Source of the DNA: Acetohalobium arabaticum DSM 5501
GTDB taxonomy: Bacteria > Bacillota > Halanaerobiia > Halobacteroidales > Acetohalobiaceae
Direction of reading: 5' to 3'
DNA: 64,000 bases
NCBI RefSeq assembly: GCF_000144695.1
Contig: NC_014378.1
Span: 1,429,833 to 1,493,832, forward strand
How positions within the stretch are numbered: position 1 is the stretch's first letter; each line of letters opens with the position of its first letter. This document shows, piece by piece, positions 33,112 to 41,976 of the stretch. The translations under genes were made by a program, and so were the position numbers. The notes beneath the pieces are model-generated. The model did no database searches. It was not told the origin of the DNA and was given only the letters and a program-made list of their open reading frames with translations.

Positions 33112-33213
33112 TTAATAATCAAAACCGCTGAGAACTCCGCCACCAATCTGTTGTAAGATTAAAATAACAATTAAAATTGTAATAGGATCTGCTTTAAAGT
33201 AATCTTGTGCCAC
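33112..33213 (-). CDS. 33-residue hydrophobic peptide
   Basis: A GTG start preceded by GGAGGGGG opens 33 codons: a polar start (AQDYFKADP), a strongly hydrophobic helix (ITILIVILILQQI) and a glycine-rich tail GGGVLSGFDY. Its ribosome site is among the strongest in the window. It lies just before the cysteine-rich peptide gene on the same strand, so both probably share a transcript. Function unknown. Confidence 0.6.
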   Translation of the reverse strand: MAQDYFKADPITILIVILILQQIGGGVLSGFDY

Positions 33214-33360
33214 TTAAACCCCCTCCTTTCTTTTATAATATAATATGTATTCACAATATAATTGTGCAGAATTATTAAAAATCGTAACAGACCAACAAAC
33301 AAAATCTTTAAAAGAATTAACCAATAGTATAAATAAAGTTTAAGAAATAATGGACATAAA

Positions 33361-33386
33361 GTAAAAATATTAATGAATATTTTTAC
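33361..33386. promoter_or_regulatory. palindrome upstream of the ene-reductase pseudogene
   Basis: An 11-base arm GTAAAAATATT and its exact reverse complement AATATTTTTAC are separated by four bases, 36 bases before the start codon. Its place suggests an operator or an attenuator-like hairpin. A second short palindrome, CACAATATAATTGTG, lies at 33252-33266. Confidence 0.4.
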
Positions 33387-33421
33387 TTACAATTTATCAT
33401 TATATTAACAGATTAAGGGGG

Positions 33422-34575
33422 ATGAATATGCAGAATTCAAAATTATTTGAGCCTCTTGAAATTAATTCAGTGGAAATAGAAAATAGAATAGCTATGGCTC
33501 CCATGGCCATAGGGGGCTTAGTTACTCAAGATGGCTGTTTTACTAAACGAGCTAGAGATTATTATGTAGAACGAGCTAAAGGCGGAACAGGTTTAATAAT
33601 CACCAGTGTTACAAAAGTAGAGAATGAAATAGAAAGAATCAAACCGGGAATCTTCCCTGTTATTTCTGCCAATCCTACTCGTTTTATTAAGACAGCTTCT
33701 GAAATGAATGAACAGATCCATGCTCACGGTACAAAAATATTTTTACAATTAACACTTGGTTTAGGAAGAGTTGCTGACCCTCATGTTTTAGAGACAGAAC
33801 CGGTAGCTCCTTCTGCAGTTCCTAATTACTGGAAACCTGATGTAACCTGTAGAGAACTTACTACTAAAGAAGTAGAAAGACTAGTTGAAAAAACAGTTCA
33901 AGGTTAGGTTAAGATTTCCTACTGAAGTTGTACAGAATATCAAGCATAATTTAGGTAATGAATTTCCTGTTCAACTCAGATACAGTATCAAAAATTATAT
34001 AAAGGATTGGAATCAAGGCGGATTACCGGACGAAGAATTTGAAGAGCAGGGCCGGGATACAGATGAAGGACTTCAAGCAGCACAGCTGCTTGAGGAAGCC
34101 GGCTATGATGCTTTTACTGCTGATGCCGGCTCCTATGATGCTTGGTACTGGGCTCATCCACCAATTTATCAAGACTACGGCTGTTATCTACATTTGACTG
34201 AACAGCTTAAGGACAAAGTAGATGTACCGCTTATAATTGCCGGTAGAATGGATGATCCTAAGTTAGCAACAGAGGTTATTGCAGAAAATGAAGCTTTGGA
34301 CATGGTTGCTATTGGTCGAGGGTTGCTTGCTGATCCAGAGTGGCCTACTAAGGTAAAACATAATCAACTCAAAGATATACATCCCTGCATTGCCTGTCAT
34401 GATGAATGCTTAGGCAGAATTTTTGCTGGTAAACCGCTATCCTGTGCTGTAAATCCTGCTTGTGGTCGAGAAAGAGAATATGATATTCCGCAGACAAACG
34501 ATCCTAAAAATATAGCTATTATTGGCGGCGGACTAGCAGGACTGGAAGCAGCTCGGGTCTGTGCACTTAAAGGCC
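33422..34575 (+). pseudogene. NADH:flavin oxidoreductase (ene-reductase/BaiCD type), deleted and truncated
   Basis: The first frame (33422-33904) encodes the start of an old-yellow-enzyme barrel: LFEPLEINSVEIENRIAMAPMA, then GLIITSVTKVE and LQLTLGLGRVA. It stops after VEKTVQG. A second frame resumes at RLRFPTEVVQNIK and continues through TADAGSYDAWYWAHPP, the 4Fe-4S cysteines of CIACHDECLGRIF...CAVNP, and the FAD domain start IAIIGGGLAGLEAAR. Roughly 50 residues, including the conserved loop before RLRFP, are deleted. At 34576 the second IS605-group element replaces the rest of the FAD/NAD domains. A good GGGG site precedes the ATG. Confidence 0.85.
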
Positions 34576-36020
34576 GTGAACCACCTCCGAGACAAGCAAC
34601 GGAGGCTTCTCTTACTTCACACATCCTAAAAAAGCAATGCGTTACTAGAGAGATTTGAAAGATGTTTGGTATCTAAGCCACCCTTAATCTTTTTGGAGGG
34701 TTCACGACTCCATTATCCCTAGCTCGGTTAATAAGTTCGGGAATACATTTATCTAGAAATTTACGCATTATATTCAGACTACCATTTACATCAGCATTTA
34801 TAGTTAATCCAAAATTAGATTGAAAAAGCCCTCTTTCAACTCTGCGAGACTTATTGTAATTATCTTTATTTAACTTCTCTAAATCAATTGCCGAGCATCC
34901 ACTAGTATAGGCTTCATTAATGATATTAACCTCTATACCTTCTAGTTTAGCCTTATATTCTATTAAATCTTTTAATCGTTGAATTGGCACTTGCACGAAA
35001 GATTTATTATAATCCATACCTTGCTTGATTTCTTTTAAATCACCGATTACTATTTTAGACACATTATGCTTTTTAGCCAAATTAACTATTTTTCTACTTG
35101 CTTTATGAAGGTAATCAAATACATAATTTCTACGTTTAGTACGAAGTTTCTTAATTTGTTTGGTATCTTTAAATTTTTTGCTACCAGTTTGCTTCATTCT
35201 AATAGATTGCAATCTATTTATTTCCTGGTTAAAATACTTATTCTTACTTTTGAGCGGTTTACCATTAATAATGTAGTTTTCAGTATTATCTTTAAAGGTT
35301 AAAGTAGCTAAATTATCTAATCCTAAATCTATTGACATTATATTATCACCTGGAGAATTTTCTTTCGGCTGTTGTTTATATATTATTAATAGATACCATT
35401 GGTTAGTTAGGTTATCTTGTTTTATCCTAACTTGTTGGAGGGAGTTTTCCACGGAATGTCCTTTGGACATGGAGAGATTATCCTCGTCTATAAGGCTTTC
35501 AATTACTGTAGGTAATCGAAATTTAAGACTGTCCACCTGATATCGGTTTTTAATCTCTTTGGATAAGGATAATAACAAGTTGCCCTCCCTAATTCTAGTA
35601 GCTAAATTAGTGAATATCACTTCACTTGGATTATTGTCTAAATACTTAAATTTAGGTGGTCTTGGTTGACCTTGATACTTGCTAGGATTGTTATTGTAAT
35701 CTTCAATGCTATTAAAGTAACTTTTCCAATCTTGAACTAATTGTTTAAAAAGTTGTTGCCTATTGTGACTATGTAGATAGTCGGTATGCCAATTATCCTT
35801 AAAGTTATTTTCTAACCTAGTATAGACTGGTTTAATATCTTTGTTATTTTTGATTGCATAATTAGTAATATTATACAGCTTAGAACAGTGCCAACTTAAC
35901 TCTTTAACTATTTCTAGTTGCTTATGACTAAAATCGGGCTTAAATTTAAAAGATAGTTTCATTTTCTCACCTCCTCTCGCACCTTGTTATCTAGGTATAT
36001 TATAACATAAAAATTAATAT
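34576..36020 (-). mobile_element. second IS605-group element (tnpB only)
   Basis: The right end is GAAGC, a CCTCCG/CGGAGG hairpin (34600-34605 with 34584-34589) and GTTCAC at 34576-34581, read on the minus strand. The same GAAGC-hairpin-GTTCAC ending occurs in the element at 39862-40269. The left end is less certain; it includes CAAATATTAATTT near 35990-36025, a 13-mer also found in that other element. Only tnpB is inside. The left tip is placed approximately. Confidence 0.75.
34673..35962 (-). CDS. tnpB: TnpB-family RNA-guided nuclease, EAYTS subtype
   Basis: 429 residues with an OrfB-type N-terminus and a RuvC core: Asp in IMSIDLGLDNLA and Asp in TINADVNGSLNIM. The middle motif is IVIGDLKEIKQ, where the usual glutamate (IEDL) is glycine, and the zinc-finger cysteines are absent; instead there is NEAYTSGCS and RRVERGLFQSNFG. 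This is a known TnpB branch in which a different acidic residue (perhaps the Glu of EAYTS) may complete the site. The gene looks intact. It is unlike the TnpB at 16365-17480. Confidence 0.88.
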   Translation of the reverse strand: MKLSFKFKPDFSHKQLEIVKELSWHCSKLYNITNYAIKNNKDIKPVYTRLENNFKDNWHTDYLHSHNRQQLFKQLVQDWKSYFNSIEDYNNNPSKYQGQPRPPKFKYLDNNPSEVIFTNLATRIREGNLLLSLSKEIKNRYQVDSLKFRLPTVIESLIDEDNLSMSKGHSVENSLQQVRIKQDNLTNQWYLLIIYKQQPKENSPGDNIMSIDLGLDNLATLTFKDNTENYIINGKPLKSKNKYFNQEINRLQSIRMKQTGSKKFKDTKQIKKLRTKRRNYVFDYLHKASRKIVNLAKKHNVSKIVIGDLKEIKQGMDYNKSFVQVPIQRLKDLIEYKAKLEGIEVNIINEAYTSGCSAIDLEKLNKDNYNKSRRVERGLFQSNFGLTINADVNGSLNIMRKFLDKCIPELINRARDNGVVNPPKRLRVA

Positions 36021-36045
36021 TTGTTATTTGTAGACTTAAGTTTAG

Positions 36046-37986
36046 TTAAACTTTAAATTTATTAACCATTTGTTGTAATCTTTGGGAGTTATCTGCTAAA
36101 TCAGTAGATGATTCAGTAACTTCTTCAATAACCTGATTAACTTCATCTGTAGCATTACTAATCTCATCACTTCCAGCTGCTAATTGTTCTATAGCAGCAC
36201 TAGCCTGTTGCATCTGCTCTATAGTATCTCCTAATCTACTCATAATATCTTCAAAAGCCTCTCCGGCTTCACTAACCCGCTTATCCCCTTTAGTTATTTG
36301 CTCTTCATTTTCTTTAGTTGCTTCTAGAGTTTCATCTGCCTTAATAGTAGTTTTTTCAATTAAATTAGCAATATTATCAGTTGCGTCGTTAGTTTCCTCA
36401 GCTAATTCTCTAATTTCTTCGGCAACGACTGCAAAACCTTCACCATGCTCTCCAGCTCTAGCTGCTTCAATTGAAGCATTTAAAGCTAATAAATTAGTCT
36501 GTTCTGCTATATTGGTAATTAAATCATTAATCTCTTCTATTTCCTGAATTAATTCATTTAATTTCTCTACGTTATCTGTAGAAATTTCAACAGATGATTT
36601 TATATTTTCAAATTGCTCCATCACTTGTTCAAGTTTCTCTCCGCCATCTTCTGCAATTTCGCCAGTTTCTTCAGAAAAAGAAGTTACTTGCTGGCTACTA
36701 GCTGATGCTTCTTCAACACCTGCAGTCATCTGTTCAATGTTATTCATGGTTGTTTCAATTACTGCATTACCTTCCTCAGCACTTGCTGATAACTGCTGAC
36801 TAGCAGAAGCAACTTCCTCTGTCTCTTCGGTAATATTTTTCATAATTTCTTGTAAGCTAGCCAATAGATCATTAAAGGCATCTGCTAGTTTACCTACTTC
36901 ATTTTCTTCTTCTACATCCAGTCTTTGAGTTAAATCTCCTCCTTTATTGGCAATCTCTTCTACTTTTCCCTGTAGAGTATTTAATGGACTTAATGAACTC
37001 TTAATTAACCAATAAAGCAGACCACATAAAATTAAGACTCCAACAACTCCTAAAATAATCATTTTAAAAGTTGCTTCATTTACAGCAGACATAATTTCAC
37101 TCTGCTCCACTGTCATTAAAATCTTCCAACCGCCAATTTCAATAGGAGCATAAGCAATAACTCTATCAAGCTCTTTATTATGTACTATCTTTTCTTGATC
37201 AGAATTTATCAGTGGATTGAAAGCATCTTTATACTGATCAATTTCATTCAAATATTTAGTCAGTAATTTATCTTCATCAGAAGTACCTACAACTTTATTT
37301 TCACTGCTTAAAAGATAAAATCTAGCTGTTTTAAAGGGATTTAAATTTCTTAACATATTTTGAAATTCCGTTAAACTACGATCTATTCCGGCAATCCCCA
37401 TAAATTCACCATCAACTTCAATAGGATGGGTTGTTTCGGTGATCATTTCACCCTGATAATCATAGGGCTCTGTAAGTGTTGTCTGACCGGTCTTTTTAGG
37501 TGTTTGATAATATGTGCTGGTTGATATATCTAACAGTGGCTCCATTTCAATTCCACTTTCTGTTCTGTGAACATAAGGAATAAATCTTCCTGCAACATTA
37601 TGAGCATTCTCTAATGTCCCAATATATTCATTATCCGCTCCATCAGCATTAGATTCATAAGCAAAATAAGCTGCTGAAAAATTAGAATGATTATCTAAAA
37701 AGCTGCGTAAATAACTTATACTTTCTTCTCTTTCACCTAGGTTTCCTACTTCCTGATATTGAGCCAGTGTTTCAACTAAATCTACTGTTCGCTTATTTTC
37801 AGCATTAATTTGATTAGATATATTGAGAATAATCTTTTCTATTTCTTTATTGATTTCTTCCGTTTGAGCCTGTCTAAAATCAAGTATTACCAAGGTGAAA
37901 ATAACTGTTAACACAACAATTATTGCTACACCTACTTTAAGTGTTATAGATTTCTTTAGAGAATCATTAAGTTCAATACCTAGCAT
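36046..37986 (-). CDS. methyl-accepting chemotaxis protein with dCache-type sensor
   Basis: 646 residues: a membrane helix at about 14-36, an extracellular sensor of roughly 240 residues of dCache type ([36 protein letters not shown], and GIAGIDRSL in the distal part), a second helix near 305-325, HAMP, and the signalling tip with [35 protein letters not shown] shown in two halves around residues 495-530. It would report a small extracellular ligand to CheA. A GAGGAGG site precedes the ATG. It is flanked by an IS605 element and an HD-GYP remnant. Confidence 0.9.
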   Translation of the reverse strand: MLGIELNDSLKKSITLKVGVAIIVVLTVIFTLVILDFRQAQTEEINKEIEKIILNISNQINAENKRTVDLVETLAQYQEVGNLGEREESISYLRSFLDNHSNFSAAYFAYESNADGADNEYIGTLENAHNVAGRFIPYVHRTESGIEMEPLLDISTSTYYQTPKKTGQTTLTEPYDYQGEMITETTHPIEVDGEFMGIAGIDRSLTEFQNMLRNLNPFKTARFYLLSSENKVVGTSDEDKLLTKYLNEIDQYKDAFNPLINSDQEKIVHNKELDRVIAYAPIEIGGWKILMTVEQSEIMSAVNEATFKMIILGVVGVLILCGLLYWLIKSSLSPLNTLQGKVEEIANKGGDLTQRLDVEEENEVGKLADAFNDLLASLQEIMKNITEETEEVASASQQLSASAEEGNAVIETTMNNIEQMTAGVEEASASSQQVTSFSEETGEIAEDGGEKLEQVMEQFENIKSSVEISTDNVEKLNELIQEIEEINDLITNIAEQTNLLALNASIEAARAGEHGEGFAVVAEEIRELAEETNDATDNIANLIEKTTIKADETLEATKENEEQITKGDKRVSEAGEAFEDIMSRLGDTIEQMQQASAAIEQLAAGSDEISNATDEVNQVIEEVTESSTDLADNSQRLQQMVNKFKV

Positions 37987-38022
37987 TATTTAATTCCTCC
38001 TCACTATAATTTTTCTGTTTAA

Positions 38023-38325
38023 TTATCCCTGTTCAATATTATCTTCTAGCTCAAATGAATTCATCAGTTTTAGGCAGTTTAGTAATAATTCTAAACATAC
38101 TTCTACTATTTGAGAATCATATAACCTCCCTTTATTATATTTAATTTCATTCCTGGCTTGTTTAATTCCTAAATCTGGACGATACGGTCGATGGGAACTC
38201 ATCGCTTCGACAACATCAGCCACAGCTATAATTTTGGCTTCTACCAGAATCTCATCTTCTGTAAGTCCCTGCGGATAACCAGAGCCATCCAATCTTTCGT
38301 GATGTTGAAGTATTATCTCTTCAAT
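38023..38325 (-). pseudogene. HD-GYP domain remnant (5' truncated)
   Basis: The frame reads IEEIILQHHERLDGSGYPQGL, then AKIIAVADVVEAMSSHRPYRP, the second half of an HD-GYP cyclic-di-GMP phosphodiesterase. The first HD motif and everything before it are missing, and a stop lies just upstream of the homology. The GYP motif itself is intact. A TTG at 38292 could start an 89-residue fragment, but without the HD pair it cannot be a working enzyme. It lies 36 bases upstream of the chemoreceptor. Confidence 0.8.
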
Positions 38326-38425
38326 CGGCTACGGAAAGTTTAATTTATTTAACTAAAAAATAATTTTATTAACATTTATATACAATTTAAAATAAATTAC
38401 ATAAATTATGTAATTTAACGAAATA

Positions 38426-38460
38426 ATTTTATGATCTTTTTACCATCTTGATCATAAAAT
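38426..38460. other. isolated palindrome in a gene-free stretch
   Basis: ATTTTATGATC and its exact reverse complement GATCATAAAAT are separated by 13 bases. It is the only structure I see in the 38326-38753 gap, which is otherwise very AT-rich and has no gene. Confidence 0.4.
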
Positions 38461-38753
38461 TCCTGGACACTCATTACTCTTTTCGATATTTTAAACAATA
38501 TTCCTTGTTATTTCCATTAAAAACTTACTTTTAAATATAGTTTTATAATTTTTTACAAAAATAACAACAAACTAACTACAAATTAATTAATCTATATTAA
38601 AATTATCATATAAATATTAATAATTTAATCAGTATAAAATTCGAATAATTAAAAGGTATGTCTGTTAAACTTTTCTATTTTACTAATTTTTTTAGCTTTA
38701 AGCAGGCAAAGTTCTAGAAATGAGAAAACCTTATATACTTGCCTCGAGATAAT

Positions 38754-39452
38754 TCATTCCTCTGCTAAGTTATAGAATCCGCTTTCTAACTCATCTACCT
38801 GAGACTTAACTTCCGAATAAGAAGACTCCACCTTAGAAGCAGCTTTTATCTCCTCTAATCCGTAATCAAGATACTCCTGCTGATGTTCTTTCTGTTTAAC
38901 CTTATTAAGCTCCGATTCTTTACTATTCTGCAGCTGATAATTATCCATAAAGTCATCTAAACGCTGCTGCTCCTGCTCTAATTTAACTATTTTTTCCTGT
39001 AAAGTTTGCCGCTTGGTTTCCTTATCCTCTTTAACCTCTTTAAGTTTCTGCTGTTCCTGTTTCGTTTTCTGTAGCTGATTCTTTAAATCAGCTCGGCGAG
39101 CCGTTAATTCCTCCTTAGCTACTCTCCAGTCCTCAATCTCCTCTGCCTGATAATAACGATAGAATCTCTTTAGCTCCTGATTCAACTCTATAAAGAATCC
39201 TTCTCGGTCCTGATACTCTCTTAACTCTTCTTCCTGAGCCTTGATCTCATCTTCGAGATTGGCCTTAAAGTCCGCAATGGATGACGGAGAAGTAAAGACC
39301 CGGTTCGATTCCGGCTGATAGATGGCTAAATTATCATTCAATAGAGTACTAAAGCCTTCTCTAATCTCCTGTTGGGCCAGATTCTCAGTATTCCTGATCA
39401 GAAAGAGCAGCGGAAAGTCCTGGTCTAACTCCTTTCTCTGTAATGCCTTCTT
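38754..39452 (-). pseudogene. fragment of a large coiled-coil protein
   Basis: The frame is open from 39452 down to the stop at 38754 and starts inside a domain (LDQDFPLLFLIRNTENLAQ, before any plausible start codon). From about residue 60 it becomes an uninterrupted coiled coil rich in Glu, Gln and Lys, with heptads such as LKNQLQKTKQEQQKLKEVKE. It resembles the coiled-coil arm of SMC/SbcC-like ATPases, but neither the ATPase head nor a clear start is present. A decayed defence or DNA-repair gene is likely; the family is not certain. Confidence 0.65.
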
Positions 39453-39456
39453 TTAT

Positions 39457-39858
39457 TTATTCTATATATTCTTTAAACCAGTAAAATAATCTCTCAATTT
39501 GCTCCAGATTTTTAGTTAAAATATTAAAGATCACTTCATCCTCTAAAGTCGTATAATCATGAACGATTACATTCCTGAATTTGGCCATCTTAATATAATC
39601 ATCAATTTCCTCTTTAATAATTCCATTTTCAGCCAAGATATTCATGATATCAGCATTTGTATCTGCCACACCTAATCTTTCATCACTAATTATATGGCTC
39701 CCAATATCCAAACAAGACTCGATAGCTAAATGTAATGTTCTTTCAATGAAGCGCCGAAGTAATTTATCATTTTGATATTCAACCCAGTTGAGATCTTCAT
39801 ATTCTCTTAAATCATTAATATATTCCTCTAACTTTAAGAGCCTATTAGGAAATAATCC
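39457..39858 (-). pseudogene. hepT: HepT-type toxin (DUF86 RNase) with disrupted 5' end
   Basis: The frame reads NRLLKLEEYINDL, then LRRFIERTLHLAIESCLDIGSHII and the catalytic motif FRNVIVHDYT (R-x4-H-x-Y), the HEPN toxin HepT. Homology begins at about 39850, but no ATG, GTG or TTG precedes it in frame; the first usable codon is TTG 39711, which would omit 45 residues. A hairpin-rich mobile element starts right there (39862) and separates it from its antitoxin gene mntA. It is probably not translated in full. Confidence 0.75.
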
Positions 39859-39916
39859 GTAACCCTCCCTTTTTCAAATGGGAGATATAAGGATTAGCAA
39901 ATATTAATTTAAACAA

Positions 39917-39945
39917 TTGATATTTGCTCCATAATTTATTATAAT
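39917..39945 (+). promoter_or_regulatory. sigma-A promoter inside the tnpB-less element
   Basis: TTGATA (39917-39922) and TATAAT (39940-39945) are 17 bases apart. It points into the hairpin-rich region, with no gene downstream in the element. Confidence 0.65.
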
Positions 39946-39952
39946 ATAGATG

Positions 39953-40269
39953 TAAATTACAAGTGAATATTGGAGGTTGCAGTAGCTAAACCTCTACTGT
40001 GTAAAATATTCAGGGTGCTCGTTGTAGATAGAAGACACTAAATCTTCTAGTAAGCACTTATAGAGATGCTTACACTTCTATCTTGAGCAATAAAAGTATC
40101 TCTGAGTCTAGCACCTATGCTAGATAGGAGTAGTGACGCTTTTTGTATAACCAGTCTTTGACTGGGTAGGCGTTGGACACGCCGATTGGGTAACTTGCTT
40201 GATATTACGGGTAATTCCCATAAAAGCAAGCGACCATGAAGCTCGGTAATTCATTGCCGAGTAGTTCAC
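39953..40269 (+). ncRNA. putative stand-alone omega-like structured RNA
   Basis: Downstream of the internal promoter the plus strand holds a chain of hairpins: AGATAGAAG/CTTCTATCT enclosing TAAGCA/TGCTTA, TCTAGCA/TGCTAGA, CCAGTC/GACTGG, GGCG/CGCC, and CTTGCTT/AAGCAAG, then ACCATGAAGC and the terminal CTCGG/CCGAG hairpin. The 3' part resembles, from memory, the right-end RNA of Firmicutes IS605 tnpB elements. No protein frame fits this strand. A function as a guide RNA without its own nuclease gene is an inference. Confidence 0.55.
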
Positions 40270-40280
40270 TAACTATTTCT

Positions 40281-40694
40281 TTATTTACCATCTGTGAATT
40301 TCCTCCCTAGTTCACTTTCATACATATTATAGAAATACTTCATATCAAGATAATTACTCAAAGCTTCACTTTCTTTTCTAACCCGTAATTTATTATCTTT
40401 ACCAATAATCAATTGCCCTTTTAAGATCTGATGCTTTAATCGCAAATCTGCATTAGAAAAAATTACAACATCAACTTCTCTATCCAGCAGTTCTTCTAAA
40501 CCAACTGCTATCTGCAGCTTGAAATCAAAAACAGATAATTTATCCAACTTATCATCCAGCATCAGAGCTATATCTATATCACTTTGATTATTGAATTTAT
40601 CTTTAGCCACCGAACCGAATAGATAAACTCCAATTATCTCCTTATACTCTTCGCAATACTCTCTAACGGTAGTAATGATACTCTCTTTATCCAT
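40281..40694 (-). CDS. mntA: MntA-type nucleotidyltransferase antitoxin
   Basis: The protein of 137 residues is a minimal nucleotidyltransferase with GVYLFGSVAKDKFNNQSDIDIAL (residues about 22-44), giving the GS-x10-DxD active site, and a third acidic residue in REVDVVIF. MntA antitoxins inactivate HepT by adding AMP groups to its RNVxxHxY motif. The ATG at 40694 has GAGAGGTG just upstream; ATG 40697 and GTG 40700 are alternatives. Its partner hepT is now 400 bases away, beyond a mobile element. Confidence 0.85.
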   Translation of the reverse strand: MDKESIITTVREYCEEYKEIIGVYLFGSVAKDKFNNQSDIDIALMLDDKLDKLSVFDFKLQIAVGLEELLDREVDVVIFSNADLRLKHQILKGQLIIGKDNKLRVRKESEALSNYLDMKYFYNMYESELGRKFTDGK

Positions 40695-40798
40695 CATCAC
40701 CTCTCACCTCTACATTATGAAATTTACTTAATATGTAAAAATAACTTCGGATTTTCCCTGATAAATTTTTTCTACTTTCATTCTAACCACCTAATCCC

Positions 40799-41146
40799 TT
40801 ATTCTTCAGCAACAGGTATTAGACAGATAAATTCAAAAGATTCATCGTAAGGATTCTTAAATTGGTGCATCTTATTTGCTTCCACATAGCCAGACATTCC
40901 AGGCTGGACTTCTATCTCTTCTTCTTTGGTTACCAAGATTCCTTTCCCTCGGACAAAGTAATTTTCATGTTCCCAGTCATGCTTATGCCAAGGAGTGTGG
41001 CCCCCAGGCTCGACAGTAAAGTAACGCATGCGAATGTTGGAAATCCCTTCATCTTCTGTAGTCAAGACCTGTTTCACAGTCCCCTTAATCTTCTCCCCAT
41101 CACTAACATTTTCCTTTTTAATCTCTTCTATTTTGTTCGTAGACAT
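40799..41146 (-). CDS. cupin-domain protein
   Basis: 115 residues form a single cupin barrel. Motif 1 is GGHTPWHKHDWEHENYFVRGKG with the metal-binding His-x-His and Glu, and motif 2 is PGMSGYVEANKMHQFKN with the last histidine. It probably binds Mn, Fe or Zn. Many such proteins are small isomerases or sensors; nothing specific can be said. A GAGGAGG site precedes the ATG. It follows the sirtuin gene on the same strand with about 50 bases between. Confidence 0.82.
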   Translation of the reverse strand: MSTNKIEEIKKENVSDGEKIKGTVKQVLTTEDEGISNIRMRYFTVEPGGHTPWHKHDWEHENYFVRGKGILVTKEEEIEVQPGMSGYVEANKMHQFKNPYDESFEFICLIPVAEE

Positions 41147-41194
41147 TGTAGTTCCTCCTCTTATTATTAATCATACATTTATTCTTTCTTTTTA

Positions 41195-41929
41195 TCAATA
41201 TGAAGTTCTATTTATGAAATCTACAACTTCAGACAACACCTCACCTGCTTTTTGATTAATTACAACCTCGGCCTGTTGGTCCAGAGTAGTCTGCTGTAAA
41301 TTAATCACAGCCTGTTTGTCTGCCAGCTTAGGCAGCATATTGGCCGGTGCCACTTCGAGACTAGAGCCTATAACCAATGCCAAGTCAGCTTCTGATACTA
41401 CTTTTCGGCTCTGAACAAAGTCTTCGGGCAGAGGATCGCCAAAAAGAACTATATCGGGCTTAATTAAGCCACTGCACCGGTCACAATCAGGAACATCATT
41501 CCGCTTGAGCTTACTAAATATCTCCTCTATATCATACTTCCGTTCACAGCTTAGACAGGTCCCGCTGCGTAGATGGCCGTGGATTTCTAATACGTTCTGT
41601 GAGCCGGCCTTCTGATGAAGGCTGTCTACATTCTGAGTGATAACTGCTTCTAACTCTCCAGTCTCCTCTAATTCAGCCAGGGCATAATGGGCCGGATTAG
41701 GCTCAGCTGCTCTGATCTTCTCGAAGATATTCTGGCCGAAGCTGTAGAAACACTTAGGATTCCTTTCGAGCGTATCATTAGAAAGTACGATGGAGTTCTC
41801 CTGCTGCCAGAGGCCGCCGCTGCTGCGGAAGTCGGGAATTCCGCTTTCGGTAGAAATGCCTGCGCCGGTAATTGCTACAGTTCTCTCGCTTTCGTGGATG
41901 AGCCGGGCTAGTTTTTTGAGTTTGGTCAT
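41195..41929 (-). CDS. cobB: NAD-dependent protein deacylase (sirtuin)
   Basis: 244 residues with the Sir2 signature: GAGISTESGIPDFRSSGGLW (NAD binding), TQNVDSLHQKAGS, catalytic histidine in EIHGH, four zinc cysteines (CLSC...CDRC), and VIGSSLEVAPA. It removes acyl groups from lysines using NAD+. The usual Tyr/Arg pair of desuccinylases is not evident in the loop after GLW, so a general deacetylase is likelier. AAAGGAGG precedes the ATG. It lies directly downstream of the BREX operon. Confidence 0.9.
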   Translation of the reverse strand: MTKLKKLARLIHESERTVAITGAGISTESGIPDFRSSGGLWQQENSIVLSNDTLERNPKCFYSFGQNIFEKIRAAEPNPAHYALAELEETGELEAVITQNVDSLHQKAGSQNVLEIHGHLRSGTCLSCERKYDIEEIFSKLKRNDVPDCDRCSGLIKPDIVLFGDPLPEDFVQSRKVVSEADLALVIGSSLEVAPANMLPKLADKQAVINLQQTTLDQQAEVVINQKAGEVLSEVVDFINRTSY

Positions 41930-41976
41930 GTTGGGCCTCCTTTACTCAGTTTCAGTTAGAAACTTCTCGTTTACTT

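Larger units (their letters stand above)
39862..40269 (+). mobile_element. tnpB-less IS605-like element (PATE type) between mntA and hepT
   Basis: The left end has the hairpin CTCCC (39865-39869)/GGGAG (39880-39884) and the 13-mer CAAATATTAATTT shared with the element at 34576-36020. The right end is GAAGC, CTCGG...CCGAG, then GTTCAC (ending 40269), the same ending as that element. No transposase or tnpB is inside. Such palindrome-associated elements move with a TnpA supplied in trans. It interrupts a normally adjacent toxin-antitoxin gene pair. Confidence 0.68.

Noticed and set aside
33252-33266. CACAATATAATTGTG as a Rex (redox regulator) site
   Set aside because: Rex sites have TTGTGAA outward and TTCACAA inward halves; the orientation here is reversed. 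Kept only as an unnamed palindrome.
40047-40229. A 60-codon open frame on the minus strand in the tnpB-less element
   Set aside because: It lies opposite a chain of hairpins, has no ribosome site and a composition forced by the stems. The structured RNA explains the region better.
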